Assembly: GCF_947497125.1 (NCBI RefSeq)
Contig: NZ_CANMFI010000004.1
Span: forward strand, 264,538 to 328,537
Source of the DNA: an uncultured Polaribacter sp.
GTDB lineage: Bacteria > Bacteroidota > Bacteroidia > Flavobacteriales > Flavobacteriaceae
Length of the DNA: 64,000 nucleotides
Direction: 5' to 3'
The notes below the pieces were generated by a model. It saw nothing but the letters and a program-made list of their open reading frames with translations. It ran no database searches and was not told where the DNA came from. Position numbers and translations under genes: made by a program. Shown piece by piece: positions 1 through 10,165 of the stretch (its first letter is position 1; every line of letters starts with the position of its first letter).

Positions 1-6
1 TAACTA

Positions 7-747
7 TTATGAAGAGAGTACTAAAAATAATAAACTTGCTAAAACGGCACCAATAATTGGCCCCAAAACAGGCACCCATGCATAACTCCAATCGCTTGAA
101 ACTTTATTTTTAATAGGTAAAAATGCATGCACAATTCTAGGCCCTAAATCTCTTGCAGGATTTATAGCATAACCGGTAGTACCTCCTAAAGACAAACCTA
201 TTACCCAAACTAAAATTGCAACAGGTAAGGCTCCTAAAGAACCTAAACCAATAGGTGTTTGATTATTTCCAGAACCATTTAAACTAGCATCTGTAAAATA
301 TAAAACTACTAATACTAAAACAAAACAGCCAATAATTTCACTTAGCAAGTTACTTGCATAATTTCTGATTGCAGGCGCTGTACAAAAGACCGCTTTTTTT
401 AACTCGCCATCTGCAGTTGCTTTAAAATGATCTCTGTACAATAACCAAGCAAAGAAAGCGCCCAACATTGCTCCAATAAATTGAGCTACAACATAGCTTG
501 CAACCAAATTCCACTCAAACTTACCAGCTACTGCCAAACCTATTGTTACCGCAGGATTTAAATGTGCACCACTATAAGGCCCTGCTACAGAAACTCCTAC
601 AAAAACTGCAAAACCCCATGCTGTAGTAATTACCAACCAACCTAAATCGTTCGATTTTGTTTTTTCTAAGACAACATTGGCTACTACTCCTGCTCCTAAA
701 AGTATTAATAAAAAGGTTCCTAAAACTTCTGCAATAAATGGTGTCAT
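7..747 (-). CDS. glpF: Glycerol facilitator (MIP family aquaglyceroporin)
   Basis: Inner-membrane channel passing glycerol and small polyols down their gradient. The 246-residue protein has the usual MIP length and hydrophobic profile of six membrane segments with two re-entrant half-helices. The first NPA box is at residues 64-66 (AHLNPAVTIG). The second is NPARD at 196-200; the aspartate after the second NPA is the mark of glycerol facilitators rather than water-only aquaporins. It lies 68 bp downstream of glpK on the same strand, so the kinase can trap glycerol as it enters. The gene is complete; its stop codon is 7 bp inside the window. Family assignment is secure; exact substrate range is inferred. 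Confidence 0.95.
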   Translation of the reverse strand: MTPFIAEVLGTFLLILLGAGVVANVVLEKTKSNDLGWLVITTAWGFAVFVGVSVAGPYSGAHLNPAVTIGLAVAGKFEWNLVASYVVAQFIGAMLGAFFAWLLYRDHFKATADGELKKAVFCTAPAIRNYASNLLSEIIGCFVLVLVVLYFTDASLNGSGNNQTPIGLGSLGALPVAILVWVIGLSLGGTTGYAINPARDLGPRIVHAFLPIKNKVSSDWSYAWVPVLGPIIGAVLASLLFLVLSS

Positions 748-815
748 AATTTTATGTATTTGTACTCTAATTGATTATTAAATAGTATTAATATTATTTT
801 TTAAAAGCGATTACG

Positions 816-2309
816 CTACATTTTTGCCCAAAATTCTAAAGCAGCAATTGCTCGATACCATCCTTTTATATTGTTCTCTATTTTTTCTCTTTCTTGTGAT
901 GGAATAAACTCTGTATCTATTTGCCAGATTTCTTTAATCTCTTCTTCATCTTTCCAAAATCCAACGGCAAGTCCTGCTAAAAAAGCAGCTCCCATTGCTG
1001 TCGTTTCAACAACTTTAGGACGAATAGTCTTTGTATTTAAAACATCTGCCTGAAATTGCATTAATGTATTATTTACAGTTGCACCGCCATCTACACGTAG
1101 TTCTTTTATGGTTGTTTTAGCATCTGCTTCCATAGCTTTTAGTATGTCCATCGACTGGTAGGCAATAGCCTCTAAAGTTGCTCTCGCAATATGCGCATCT
1201 GTAGCGCCTCTTGTCAATCCAAAAATAGTTCCTTGCGCTTTCTGGTTCCAATGTGGGGCACCTAAACCTGCAAATGAAGGCACAAAATAAACACCTTCAG
1301 AATCTGTAACTGAATTTGCCAATACCTCTACATCTTCAGAATTTCTAATAATTTTTAACCCATCTCTAAGCCACTGTACAGCTGCACCTGCAATAAAAAC
1401 ACTACCTTCAAAAGCATAAGTAGTTTTATTGTTGATTTTCCAAGCAACAGTTGTTAGCAAATTATTTGAAGACTTTATAGGTTTATCTCCAATATTCATT
1501 AACATAAAGCAACCCGTACCATAGGTGTTTTTCACCATACCTTTCTCTGTACACATTTGCCCAAAGAGTGCTGCTTGTTGGTCTCCAGCAATTCCGGCAA
1601 TTGGTATGTTACAGTCAAAAAATGTGGACTTAGTATGCCCATATATTTCGCTAGATTGTTTTACTTCTGGCAACATCGATTTAGGTATTGTAAAAAGATC
1701 TAACAACTCGTCATCCCAAGACATTGTATTAATATTAAACAATAATGTTCTAGAAGCATTTGTAACATCTGTTATGTGCCGTTGTTTTTTAGAAAAATTC
1801 CAAACCAACCAAGAATCTATAGTCCCTAAAATTAAGTCGCCTTTCTCTGCTCGCTCTCTTGCACCTGCTACATTGTCTAAAATCCATTTTACCTTGGTTC
1901 CAGAGAAATAAGAATCAACAACCAAACCAGTTTTTTCTGTTATCATTTTAGACTTACCTGCAGCTTTTAACTCGTCACAATAATTAGCTGTTCGTTTATC
2001 TTGCCAAACAATAGCGTTATAAACAGGCTCTCCTGTATGTCTGTCCCAAACAACTACAGTTTCTCTTTGATTGGTTATACCTATTGCTGCAATATCTTCC
2101 ATTTCTAATCCTTTACTTGCAATTGCTTCTGCAGCTACCCCAGCTTGAGTAGACCAAATTTCTACAGCATCATGCTCTACCCAGCCTGGTTTTGGAAAAA
2201 TTTGAGTAAATTCTTTTTGAGCGATAGATCGTATGCTTCCTTTTTTATCAAAAACGATTGCTCTAGAGCTTGTAGTTCCTTGATCTAATGCTAATATATA
2301 TTTACTCAT
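816..2309 (-). CDS. glpK: Glycerol kinase (FGGY family)
   Basis: Cytoplasmic ATP-dependent kinase converting glycerol to sn-glycerol 3-phosphate. The 497-residue length is typical. The N-terminus ([15 protein letters not shown], from residue 7) is the FGGY phosphate-binding loop. The C-terminal ATPase domain contains the [16 protein letters not shown] signature, and the [12 protein letters not shown] stretch is characteristic of glycerol kinases. It is first in a glpK-glpF pair. No glpD is visible beside it; upstream there is only the remains of a sulfatase gene. I see no clear -7 box in the short upstream region. Identification is secure. Confidence 0.97.
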   Translation of the reverse strand: MSKYILALDQGTTSSRAIVFDKKGSIRSIAQKEFTQIFPKPGWVEHDAVEIWSTQAGVAAEAIASKGLEMEDIAAIGITNQRETVVVWDRHTGEPVYNAIVWQDKRTANYCDELKAAGKSKMITEKTGLVVDSYFSGTKVKWILDNVAGARERAEKGDLILGTIDSWLVWNFSKKQRHITDVTNASRTLLFNINTMSWDDELLDLFTIPKSMLPEVKQSSEIYGHTKSTFFDCNIPIAGIAGDQQAALFGQMCTEKGMVKNTYGTGCFMLMNIGDKPIKSSNNLLTTVAWKINNKTTYAFEGSVFIAGAAVQWLRDGLKIIRNSEDVEVLANSVTDSEGVYFVPSFAGLGAPHWNQKAQGTIFGLTRGATDAHIARATLEAIAYQSMDILKAMEADAKTTIKELRVDGGATVNNTLMQFQADVLNTKTIRPKVVETTAMGAAFLAGLAVGFWKDEEEIKEIWQIDTEFIPSQEREKIENNIKGWYRAIAALEFWAKM

Positions 2310-2379
2310 AATTTATTATTTTTTAAAGTTTATAATCGAATTTCTTTTAAGGAAATACGCTTTTGAATAAAAAAAGCTA

Positions 2380-2607
2380 TTAATACTTCCCAAAATTATT
2401 TGCGTACCAATTCTTATAGTCTGCTTCCAATTCTTTTACAAGTTCTTGATATACAAGCGCTAAATCTTTACGCTCTGCTGAATCTTTTTTGATATTGAAT
2501 AACTTTAACTCTTTGTTATTTACAATTGGCGCTAAATAATAATAATAATCTGTCGGTTCACTTTTCCAGTGATTTTCTCTCGCATTTGTAAGTTTCCAGT
2601 CTCCTTT
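2380..2607 (-). pseudogene. C-terminal remnant of a sulfatase gene
   Basis: An open frame of 75 codons runs to a TAA stop but has no start: the codon just before it (2608-2610) is an in-frame stop. The peptide begins KGDWKLTNAR and continues with ELKLFNIKKDSAERKDLA and a terminal helix ending in DYKNWYANN. This is the layout of the C-terminal end of formylglycine-dependent sulfatases (G-D-W-K, then L-Y/F-N-L-x-x-D-P-x-E, then D-L-A). About 400 residues, including the catalytic core, are absent. Together with the signal-peptide remnant at 2750-2815 it suggests a sulfatase lipoprotein gene that lost its middle. Assignment rests on motif memory, not on a search. Confidence 0.7.
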
Positions 2608-2749
2608 TTACATCTAACATACATCATTTACAAACTAGCAAACATTAAGTATTTGTGTATAAGAATATGTTTACCTAATCAATAGCAGCAACTAACAATT
2701 GTAAACTTAGAACTATTAATGAGTATATGTAAAATACTAAGTTTTAAAA

Positions 2750-2815
2750 TCATTTATTTTCAACTTCACAAGAAACAAATAGAGCTACAAGAACTAGAAT
2801 TAAATTGTTTTTCAC
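2750..2815 (-). pseudogene. Probable N-terminal (lipoprotein signal) remnant of the same sulfatase
   Basis: A 21-codon frame with a GTG start encodes (M)KNNLILVLVALFVSCEVENK and then a TGA. It is a textbook Bacteroidetes lipoprotein signal: lysine-asparagine start, hydrophobic core, and a VSC lipobox. It sits upstream of, and on the same strand as, the sulfatase C-terminal remnant, as expected if an internal deletion removed the body of the gene. Alternatively it is a chance short frame; the lipobox and position favour a relic. Confidence 0.5.
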
Positions 2816-2961
2816 CTTTAAAACATGTTAGATTCTCAAATCTATAAATAATTATCATAAAAACAAGAAATCCTTAATATTTATATCAAACTTTCATCAA
2901 ATTCTTAATAAAATTGATTTTTGTTTTCTGCCAATATGTCATTAATTTTCAATTTTGGTTG

Positions 2962-2970
2962 TATATTTGC
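2962..2970 (+). promoter_or_regulatory. Bacteroidetes -7 promoter box of miaB
   Basis: TATATTTGC matches the flavobacterial -7 consensus TAnnTTTG(C). No TTG at the usual -33 spacing is visible. Transcription would begin near 2976, which rules out the upstream start at 2955 and sets the miaB start at 2988. Confidence 0.65.
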
Positions 2971-2987
2971 AATTCATTTTTTTGAAT

Positions 2988-4445
2988 ATGGAACATACAG
3001 AAAAGGTAATTGACGAAAAAATACAAGGCAAAGCACTTGTAACCGAAAATAAAGCAGAAAACACCAAGAAACTATTTATAGAGAGTTACGGCTGTCAGAT
3101 GAATATGAACGATAGTGAAATTGTAGCTGCAATTTTAGATAAAAACGGATATAATACAACTCAAATTCTTGAAGAAGCAGATTTGGTGTTGGTGAATACT
3201 TGTTCGATCAGAGAAAAAGCAGAAACCTCTGTTCGAAAAAGACTACAAAAATACAATAGGGTAAAAAAAGAATCTAATAAAAATATGAAAGTAGGTGTTT
3301 TAGGCTGTATGGCAGAACGCTTAAAAGAAAAATTTTTAGAAGAAGAAAAAATAGTAGACTTAGTTGTAGGCCCAGATGCTTACAAAGATTTACCTAATTT
3401 ACTAGAAGAAGTGTATGAAGGCAGAGATGCTGTAAATGTAATTTTATCCAAAGAAGAAACCTACGGAGATATTTCTCCTGTGAGATTGAATAGTAATGGC
3501 GTTACTGCTTTTGTATCGATAACCAGAGGTTGCGACAATATGTGTACCTTTTGCGTAGTTCCTTTTACCAGAGGTCGAGAACGCAGTAGAGACCCAAAGA
3601 GTATTTTAGAGGAAATACAATCTATGGTAGACCAAAATTTTAAAGAAATTACACTTTTAGGTCAAAATGTAGATAGCTTTTTATGGTATGGAGGCGGTTT
3701 GAAAAAAGATTTTAAAAAAGCTTCTGAAATGGCACAAGCTACTGCAGTTGGTTTTGCAGAATTACTAGACATGTGTGCTACCAAATTTCCGAAAACACGT
3801 TTTCGATTTTCAACGTCTAATCCTCAAGATATGAGTTTAGATGTAATTCATGTAATGGCGAAACACAAAAACATTTGTAAATACTTGCATTTACCAGTAC
3901 AAAGCGGGAGTAACAATATGTTAAAAGCCATGAACAGACAGCATACCAGAGAAGAATATATGGAGCTGGTAGACAATATCTTTAAAATTATTCCAGAAAT
4001 GTCACTTTCACAAGATATGATTGTTGGTTTTTGTGGCGAAACAGAGCAAGACCATCAAGATACTTTAGAACTCATGAAGTATGTAAAATATGATTTCGGT
4101 TTTATGTTTTCTTATTCTGAAAGACCTGGAACTTTAGCAGGTAATAAAATGGAAGATGATGTGCCTTTTGAAGTTAAAAAAAGACGTTTGCAAGAGGTTA
4201 TAGATCTACAACAAGAACATGCTTTGTATAGAACACAACAACACTTGGGTAAAGTAGAAGAATTTTTAATTGAGGGTACTTCTAAAAAAAATCCGAACCA
4301 ATGGAAAGCAAGAAACACCCAAAATACGGTTGCCGTTTTTGACAAAGGAAATTACAAATTAGGAGAATTTGTAATGGTAAAAGTAGAAGATTGTACTTCT
4401 GCGACTCTAAAAGGAACTGTTGTTGGTTATTCTGACAACAATTAA
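2988..4445 (+). CDS. miaB: tRNA-2-methylthio-N6-dimethylallyladenosine synthase
   Basis: Radical-SAM methylthiotransferase that adds the 2-methylthio group to i6A37 of tRNAs reading UNN codons. From ATG 2988 it has 485 residues. The UPF0004 domain contributes three cluster cysteines (C36 in YGCQMN, C72 in NTCSIRE, C107 in LGCMAE). The radical-SAM motif is CxxxCxxC at C182, C186 and C189 (RGCDNMCTFCVVPFTRGRE). A TRAM-like tail follows near residues 415-480. An in-frame start 33 bp upstream (2955) precedes the promoter box and is not used. The downstream neighbour is a sigma-54-type activator 83 bp away. Secure. Confidence 0.96.
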   Translation: MEHTEKVIDEKIQGKALVTENKAENTKKLFIESYGCQMNMNDSEIVAAILDKNGYNTTQILEEADLVLVNTCSIREKAETSVRKRLQKYNRVKKESNKNMKVGVLGCMAERLKEKFLEEEKIVDLVVGPDAYKDLPNLLEEVYEGRDAVNVILSKEETYGDISPVRLNSNGVTAFVSITRGCDNMCTFCVVPFTRGRERSRDPKSILEEIQSMVDQNFKEITLLGQNVDSFLWYGGGLKKDFKKASEMAQATAVGFAELLDMCATKFPKTRFRFSTSNPQDMSLDVIHVMAKHKNICKYLHLPVQSGSNNMLKAMNRQHTREEYMELVDNIFKIIPEMSLSQDMIVGFCGETEQDHQDTLELMKYVKYDFGFMFSYSERPGTLAGNKMEDDVPFEVKKRRLQEVIDLQQEHALYRTQQHLGKVEEFLIEGTSKKNPNQWKARNTQNTVAVFDKGNYKLGEFVMVKVEDCTSATLKGTVVGYSDNN

Positions 4446-4528
4446 TATTCAGTAAAGAAGTACAAAGTAAAAAGTTTTATGAGTTATAGTCTTAACAAAA
4501 AACTTTAAACTTTTAAAAAAGTATTGAA

Positions 4529-5752
4529 ATGGAAAACTTACAAACTATAAAACAGCGTTTCGGAATTCTTGGCAACGACATTCATTTACATCGTGCTTTA
4601 GAAAAAGCCATTCGGGTGGCTCCTACAGACATTTCTGTTTTAGTTACTGGAGAAAGTGGTGTTGGTAAAGAAAATATTCCTAAAATAATACATTCTTTAT
4701 CACACAGAAAACATGCAAAATATATTGCGGTAAATTGTGGTGCAATTCCAGAAGGAACTATAGATAGCGAGCTTTTTGGTCACGAAAAAGGTTCTTTTAC
4801 AGGAGCAACACAAGACAGAAAAGGTTATTTTGAAGTTGCAGATGGTGGTACTATTTTTCTAGATGAAGTAGGCGAATTACCTTTAACAACACAAGTTAGG
4901 CTATTGCGTGTTTTAGAAAATGGAGAATTCATAAAAGTAGGATCTTCAAAAGTATTAAAAACAAATGTTAGAATTGTAGCTGCAACAAATGTAAACATGC
5001 AAACTGCTATAGAAAAAGAACGTTTTAGAGAAGATTTATATTACAGACTTAGTACCGTAGAAATTCATTTGCCTGCACTTAGAGACAGAAATGAAGACAT
5101 CCATTTATTGTTTAGAAAATTTGCCTCAGACTTTGCGCAAAAATACAGAATGCCGTCTATAAGATTAGATGAGAATGCTATCAACACACTATTAAATTAT
5201 CGTTTCCCAGGGAATATCCGTCAGCTAAAAAACTTAGCAGAACAAATTTCTGTTATAGAGGAAACCAGAACAATTACCGATGAAAAATTAAAGCAATATT
5301 TACCTAATAATTCTGGTAATTTTCCTGCTGTTGTTGGCAGTAAAAAAGAAAACGATTTTTCTACGGAAAGAGATATTATGTATAAAATATTGTTTGATAT
5401 GCGTAATGATCTTAACGATTTAAAGAAGCTTACTTTAGATTTAATCAAAAATGACAATATAGAAGAAGTTCAAGAAGAACATCAACAACTTATTGAAAAA
5501 ATTTACGGTGACAACAAAGAGAAAGATCATAAAATAGAAGTTTTAAATTTACCTCAAAACTCATCTACGGAAAAAGAATACGACTTTATTGAAACCATAG
5601 AAGAAGACGAATCCTTATCTTTACAAGACAAAGAAATTGAAATGATTAAAAAATCTCTAGAAAAAAACAGCAATAAGCGTAAATTAGCTGCAAAAGAACT
5701 TGGGATCTCTGAGAGAACATTATATCGAAAAATAAAACAATACGATTTATAG
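4529..5752 (+). CDS. Sigma-54-type (NtrC-family) transcriptional activator without sensory domain
   Basis: A 407-residue bacterial enhancer-binding protein. The AAA+ domain starts almost at residue 1: Walker A GESGVGKE at 41-48, the sigma-54-contacting loop as GSFTGA at 88-93 (usual form GAFTGA), and Walker B GGTIFLDEVGE near 106-116. An acidic, lysine-rich linker (about 265-365) leads to a Fis-type helix-turn-helix at the end (NKRKLAAKELGISERTLYRKIKQYDL). There is no receiver, GAF or PAS domain, so activity must be set by abundance or by a partner. It is followed at once by lptE, a TPR gene and secG in the same direction, suggesting joint transcription with envelope-biogenesis genes. Target genes cannot be deduced from the sequence. 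Confidence 0.9.
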   Translation: MENLQTIKQRFGILGNDIHLHRALEKAIRVAPTDISVLVTGESGVGKENIPKIIHSLSHRKHAKYIAVNCGAIPEGTIDSELFGHEKGSFTGATQDRKGYFEVADGGTIFLDEVGELPLTTQVRLLRVLENGEFIKVGSSKVLKTNVRIVAATNVNMQTAIEKERFREDLYYRLSTVEIHLPALRDRNEDIHLLFRKFASDFAQKYRMPSIRLDENAINTLLNYRFPGNIRQLKNLAEQISVIEETRTITDEKLKQYLPNNSGNFPAVVGSKKENDFSTERDIMYKILFDMRNDLNDLKKLTLDLIKNDNIEEVQEEHQQLIEKIYGDNKEKDHKIEVLNLPQNSSTEKEYDFIETIEEDESLSLQDKEIEMIKKSLEKNSNKRKLAAKELGISERTLYRKIKQYDL

Positions 5753-5795
5753 TTAACAAATAAATTTAATACCAACTAAGGCAACTTTACATTCA

Positions 5796-6302
5796 ATGAA
5801 AAAAATATTTTATTTTCTGTCATTTTTAGTAAGCATAACAATTGTTACCGCTTGTGGTGCGTATTCTTTTACTGGCGGTAGTACTGGAGATGCAAAAACA
5901 ATACAAATAGATTTTTTTCCAAACCAAGCTTCTTTGGTAGAGCCAACTTTAAGTCAGCGTTTTACGCAAGACTTATTAGATTTATTTACAAGACAAACAA
6001 ATTTAACAACCGTTAGCGCTAACGGAGATTTATATTTTAGCGGAGAAATTACAGGATATAGAATTAATCCTATGAGTGCAACATCGCAACAAACTGCTGC
6101 CCAAAACAGATTAACTGTTACCGTAAATGTTAGGTACGCAAATAAATTAATAGAAAAAGACGACTTTGAAAAACAGTTCTCTTTTTACTCAGATTTTGCA
6201 GCAGATGCACAATTAAGTGGTAGTGTTTTAGAAGCCGCATTAGATGAAATTTTAGAGAGAATTACACAAGATGTATTTAATGCTTCGGTAGCTAAATGGT
6301 AA
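5796..6302 (+). CDS. lptE: LPS-assembly lipoprotein LptE
   Basis: Predicted outer-membrane lipoprotein that plugs and supports LptD during lipopolysaccharide export. It is 168 residues with a lipoprotein signal (hydrophobic segment 3-18, lipobox VTAC with C20). The mature part begins GAYSFTGG, and includes the stretch SQRFTQDLLDLFTRQTNL and alternating beta segments typical of Bacteroidetes LptE. It lies 43 bp after the sigma-54 activator and 13 bp before a TPR gene, so probably one operon running to secG. Identification rests on family pattern and is good. Confidence 0.85.
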   Translation: MKKIFYFLSFLVSITIVTACGAYSFTGGSTGDAKTIQIDFFPNQASLVEPTLSQRFTQDLLDLFTRQTNLTTVSANGDLYFSGEITGYRINPMSATSQQTAAQNRLTVTVNVRYANKLIEKDDFEKQFSFYSDFAADAQLSGSVLEAALDEILERITQDVFNASVAKW

Positions 6303-6315
6303 TACTTTACAGAAA

Positions 6316-7086
6316 ATGAAATTAGATACTTTTACCAATACACTTCAAAATTGTACTAGAATAAATCAAGTAGAAACAGTAGAATTAAAAAAAATTATTG
6401 AAGAATATCCTTATTTTCAATCTGCAAGAGCACTGTATCTAAAAGGCTTAAAAAACCAAGAAAGCTTTAAATATAATTATGAATTAAAACAAACTGCTGC
6501 CTATACAACAGACAGAAGTATTTTGTTTGATTTTATAACTTCAGAAAAATTTAATTCTACAGAAGAAGACATTCATCAGCAAATTTCAGAAAAGATACAT
6601 AAAGAGCGTAAAGAAGCTAATCCTGTTAAAGAAATTTTTAAATCTACAAAAAAAGCAAGTATTCAAGAAACTACTATTATCGAAGCTAAAAAAGAATTGG
6701 AGTTAGGAACTCCGCTTTTATTTTCATCAGAAGAAAATTATTCATTTAGCGAATGGCTTCAACTTTCTAATAAGAAACCTATTGACAGGTCACAAGAAAC
6801 CAATGTTTCTCAAGAAAAAAAAGAAGCAATTATTACTAAATTTATTGAGAATAATCCAAAAATAAAACCTGTAAACAAAGATAAAATTATAACAACTTCT
6901 ATTGCTAAAAACGAACAAGACACCTCTCTAATGACCCAAACATTGGCAAAGGTTTATCTAGAACAAAACAAGTATGAAAACGCAATACAAGCTTATAGAA
7001 TTTTAAGTTTGAAATATCCAGAAAAAAGTGGTTTCTTTGCAGACCAAATTAAAAGAATACAAATTTTACAAAAAAATAAATCATGA
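6316..7086 (+). CDS. Conserved hypothetical protein with C-terminal TPR motif
   Basis: A 256-residue, lysine- and glutamate-rich, probably soluble protein with no signal peptide. The N-terminal 80 residues are helical (IIEEYPYFQSARALYLKGLK). A variable, low-complexity middle follows. The last ~50 residues carry one recognisable TPR (LAKVYLEQNKYENAIQAYRI, then LKYPEKSGFFADQI). It lies 13 bp after lptE and overlaps secG by 4 bp (ATGA), a conserved flavobacterial arrangement. Role unknown; the coupling to secG hints at a link with export or envelope assembly. Confidence 0.8.
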   Translation: MKLDTFTNTLQNCTRINQVETVELKKIIEEYPYFQSARALYLKGLKNQESFKYNYELKQTAAYTTDRSILFDFITSEKFNSTEEDIHQQISEKIHKERKEANPVKEIFKSTKKASIQETTIIEAKKELELGTPLLFSSEENYSFSEWLQLSNKKPIDRSQETNVSQEKKEAIITKFIENNPKIKPVNKDKIITTSIAKNEQDTSLMTQTLAKVYLEQNKYENAIQAYRILSLKYPEKSGFFADQIKRIQILQKNKS

Positions 7087-7412
7087 GTTACACGGCTTTT
7101 TTAATTTTAATTTTGATTGTAGCAATTGCGTTAATCTTAATAGTAATGGTACAAAACCCTAAAGGCGGAGGCTTATCTTCTTCTTTTGGTGGCGGTGGCG
7201 CACAATCTTTAGGAGGCGTACAAAACACAAATAATTTTTTAGATAGAACAACTTGGACGTTGGCAATAGCAATGTTTGCATTAATTTTACTATCTAATTT
7301 TATTATAGACAGAGGTGCAGACCAAAACTTTAAGTTAGACAATACTTTAGATGGTATTGAGACTACAGTGCCTGCTGAAAACACAACAAACACAAACGAT
7401 AGTTTACAATAA
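7083..7412 (+). CDS. secG: Preprotein translocase subunit SecG
   Basis: Small inner-membrane partner of SecYE that assists SecA-driven export. The 109-residue protein has two membrane segments (about 4-22 and 56-75) around the conserved loop NPKGGGLSSSFGGGGAQ, the SecG signature, then a polar tail. Its start overlaps the stop of the TPR gene (ATGA), and a strong terminator follows at 7431-7470, closing the lptE-TPR-secG unit. Confidence 0.95.
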   Translation: MSYTAFLILILIVAIALILIVMVQNPKGGGLSSSFGGGGAQSLGGVQNTNNFLDRTTWTLAIAMFALILLSNFIIDRGADQNFKLDNTLDGIETTVPAENTTNTNDSLQ

Positions 7413-7430
7413 CTATTTTTTAAATAATAT

Positions 7431-7470
7431 AAAATGCCAACGTAAATGACACGTTGGCATTTTTTTTTTG
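7431..7470 (+). terminator. Rho-independent terminator after secG
   Basis: Perfect 13-bp stem (7431-7443 AAAATGCCAACGT paired with 7451-7463), a 7-nt loop and a run of T. Confidence 0.9.
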
Positions 7471-7507
7471 AATAATGATTGACAAACAAATCAATCAAAG
7501 AAAAAAT

Positions 7508-7539
7508 GTCAGTTTTTATGCATTGGCATAATTTCTGAC
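7508..7539 (+). promoter_or_regulatory. Possible stress-promoter element upstream of groES
   Basis: Inverted pair GTCAG (7508-7512) and CTGAC (7535-7539) brackets TTGGCA (7523-7528), 44-75 bp before groES. TTGGCA resembles half of a sigma-54 -24 box, but the -12 GC is missing, so a plain sigma-54 promoter is not supported. A heat-shock operator is a reasonable guess from position only. Confidence 0.4.
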
Positions 7540-7582
7540 TAATTTGATTTAAAATATTTTAATTATTAAAAATTTATATAAA

Positions 7583-7858
7583 ATGGGCGTAAACATTAAA
7601 CCTTTAGCAGACAGAGTTCTTGTAGAACCTGCACCAGCAGAAACAAAAACAGCATCTGGTCTAATTATACCAGACAATGCAAAAGAAAAGCCACAACAAG
7701 GTACAGTAGTTGCCGTTGGAAACGGTAAAGTAGACGAGCCTTTAACTGTGAAAATTGGAGATACCGTATTGTATAGTAAGTATGGCGGAACAGATCTAAA
7801 ACTAGAAGGAAAAGATTACTTAATGATGAGAGAATCTGATATTTTAGCGATTATTTAA
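7583..7858 (+). CDS. groES: Co-chaperonin GroES
   Basis: Ten-kDa lid of the GroEL chaperonin. The 91 residues include the N-terminal [16 protein letters not shown], the mobile loop near 17-35 ([18 protein letters not shown]) and the C-terminal [13 protein letters not shown]. It starts the groES-groEL operon, 73 bp before groEL. Typical length, no anomalies. Confidence 0.98.
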   Translation: MGVNIKPLADRVLVEPAPAETKTASGLIIPDNAKEKPQQGTVVAVGNGKVDEPLTVKIGDTVLYSKYGGTDLKLEGKDYLMMRESDILAII

Positions 7859-7919
7859 TAAAGCTTTAAGCACTATAAATTAATTAAAAAACGCCAAAAG
7901 TGAAATACTAATGGCATAA

Positions 7920-9566
<1,647 letters not shown>

Positions 9567-9661
9567 ACCAGAAGTACTGGTAAGTAATTATCTCTCTTTT
9601 ATGAATAGATAGTTATTTAAAACATCTAGGTTATTTCTACTTTATAGAGAAACATTGATAA

Positions 9662-9698
9662 AAAAATCCGTTAGAAATAATTCTAACGGATTTTTATT
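9662..9698 (+). terminator. Rho-independent terminator after groEL
   Basis: Perfect 15-bp stem (AAAAATCCGTTAGAA at 9662-9676, complement at 9681-9695) with a 4-nt loop. A/T on both flanks lets it work on both strands, so it may also end the convergent minus-strand operon that stops at 9716. Confidence 0.9.
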
Positions 9699-9715
9699 TG
9701 AAAGCAACTTAAGGA

Positions 9716-10129
9716 TTATTTTTCTTGTTTTGTAAAACCTCCATCATGCTCTAAAACAATTTCACTGTCTCTGTACTTACAACATGGGTGCACAGATTCA
9801 TAAGCCTCTTTTGCTGAAACCAATTTTCTGCCTTTTTCTAGCAAAATATCATGTCCTATAGCTAAAATATTTTTTTGTACAGCTGCTACTGCTGTCTTTC
9901 GCTCGTCTAAAATTAAATTTAGTTGATGTGTTTTTACATCCCAAATAGCAAACTTTACTCCTTTGGTTTTTAAAGAAGCTGTTTCTATTCGTTTTTTACA
10001 CATCCCACAAATACCATCTACCGTAAGTGTAATTTTGGCGTTTTTATTTTTTTTAATTTCTTTTTTTTCTTGTGCTTGAAAAGAAAAGCCAATCAAACAC
10101 AAACTGAATACTACTATTATTTTTTTCAT
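9716..10129 (-). CDS. Exported heavy-metal-associated (HMA) domain protein
   Basis: A 137-residue protein with a cleavable signal peptide (1-19, ending FQAQ). The HMA-like ferredoxin fold spans about 32-100 with the metal site written DGICGMCKKRIE (C41, C44). A second cysteine pair, C116-C117 (HPCCKYR), lies in the tail. It is the last gene of a minus-strand set HYC_CC_PP protein - TonB receptor - HMA protein. Likely a periplasmic carrier of copper or a similar soft metal. Metal identity is inferred. Confidence 0.8.
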   Translation of the reverse strand: MKKIIVVFSLCLIGFSFQAQEKKEIKKNKNAKITLTVDGICGMCKKRIETASLKTKGVKFAIWDVKTHQLNLILDERKTAVAAVQKNILAIGHDILLEKGRKLVSAKEAYESVHPCCKYRDSEIVLEHDGGFTKQEK

Positions 10130-10165
10130 TTTTATTAATTATAATTTGTTAAACTTTTATGTAGC

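Larger units (their letters stand above)
2608..2987. other. Intergenic region with gene-decay debris and the miaB promoter
   Basis: Between the sulfatase C-terminal relic and miaB the DNA is very AT-rich. Apart from the signal-peptide relic (2750-2815) and the miaB -7 box (2962-2970) I find no gene, RNA or strong hairpin. Confidence 0.6.

Noticed and set aside
871..1911. Plus-strand open frames opposite glpK
   Set aside because: They are antisense to a fully conserved glycerol kinase gene and have no protein features of their own.
2955..2987. Upstream start for miaB adding 11 residues
   Set aside because: The -7 promoter box lies inside this extension, and the added residues (hydrophobic VVYLQFIFLN) are not part of MiaB.
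7523..7545. Canonical sigma-54 promoter before groES
   Set aside because: TTGGCA fits the -24 half, but the required GC of the -12 half is not at the right distance.
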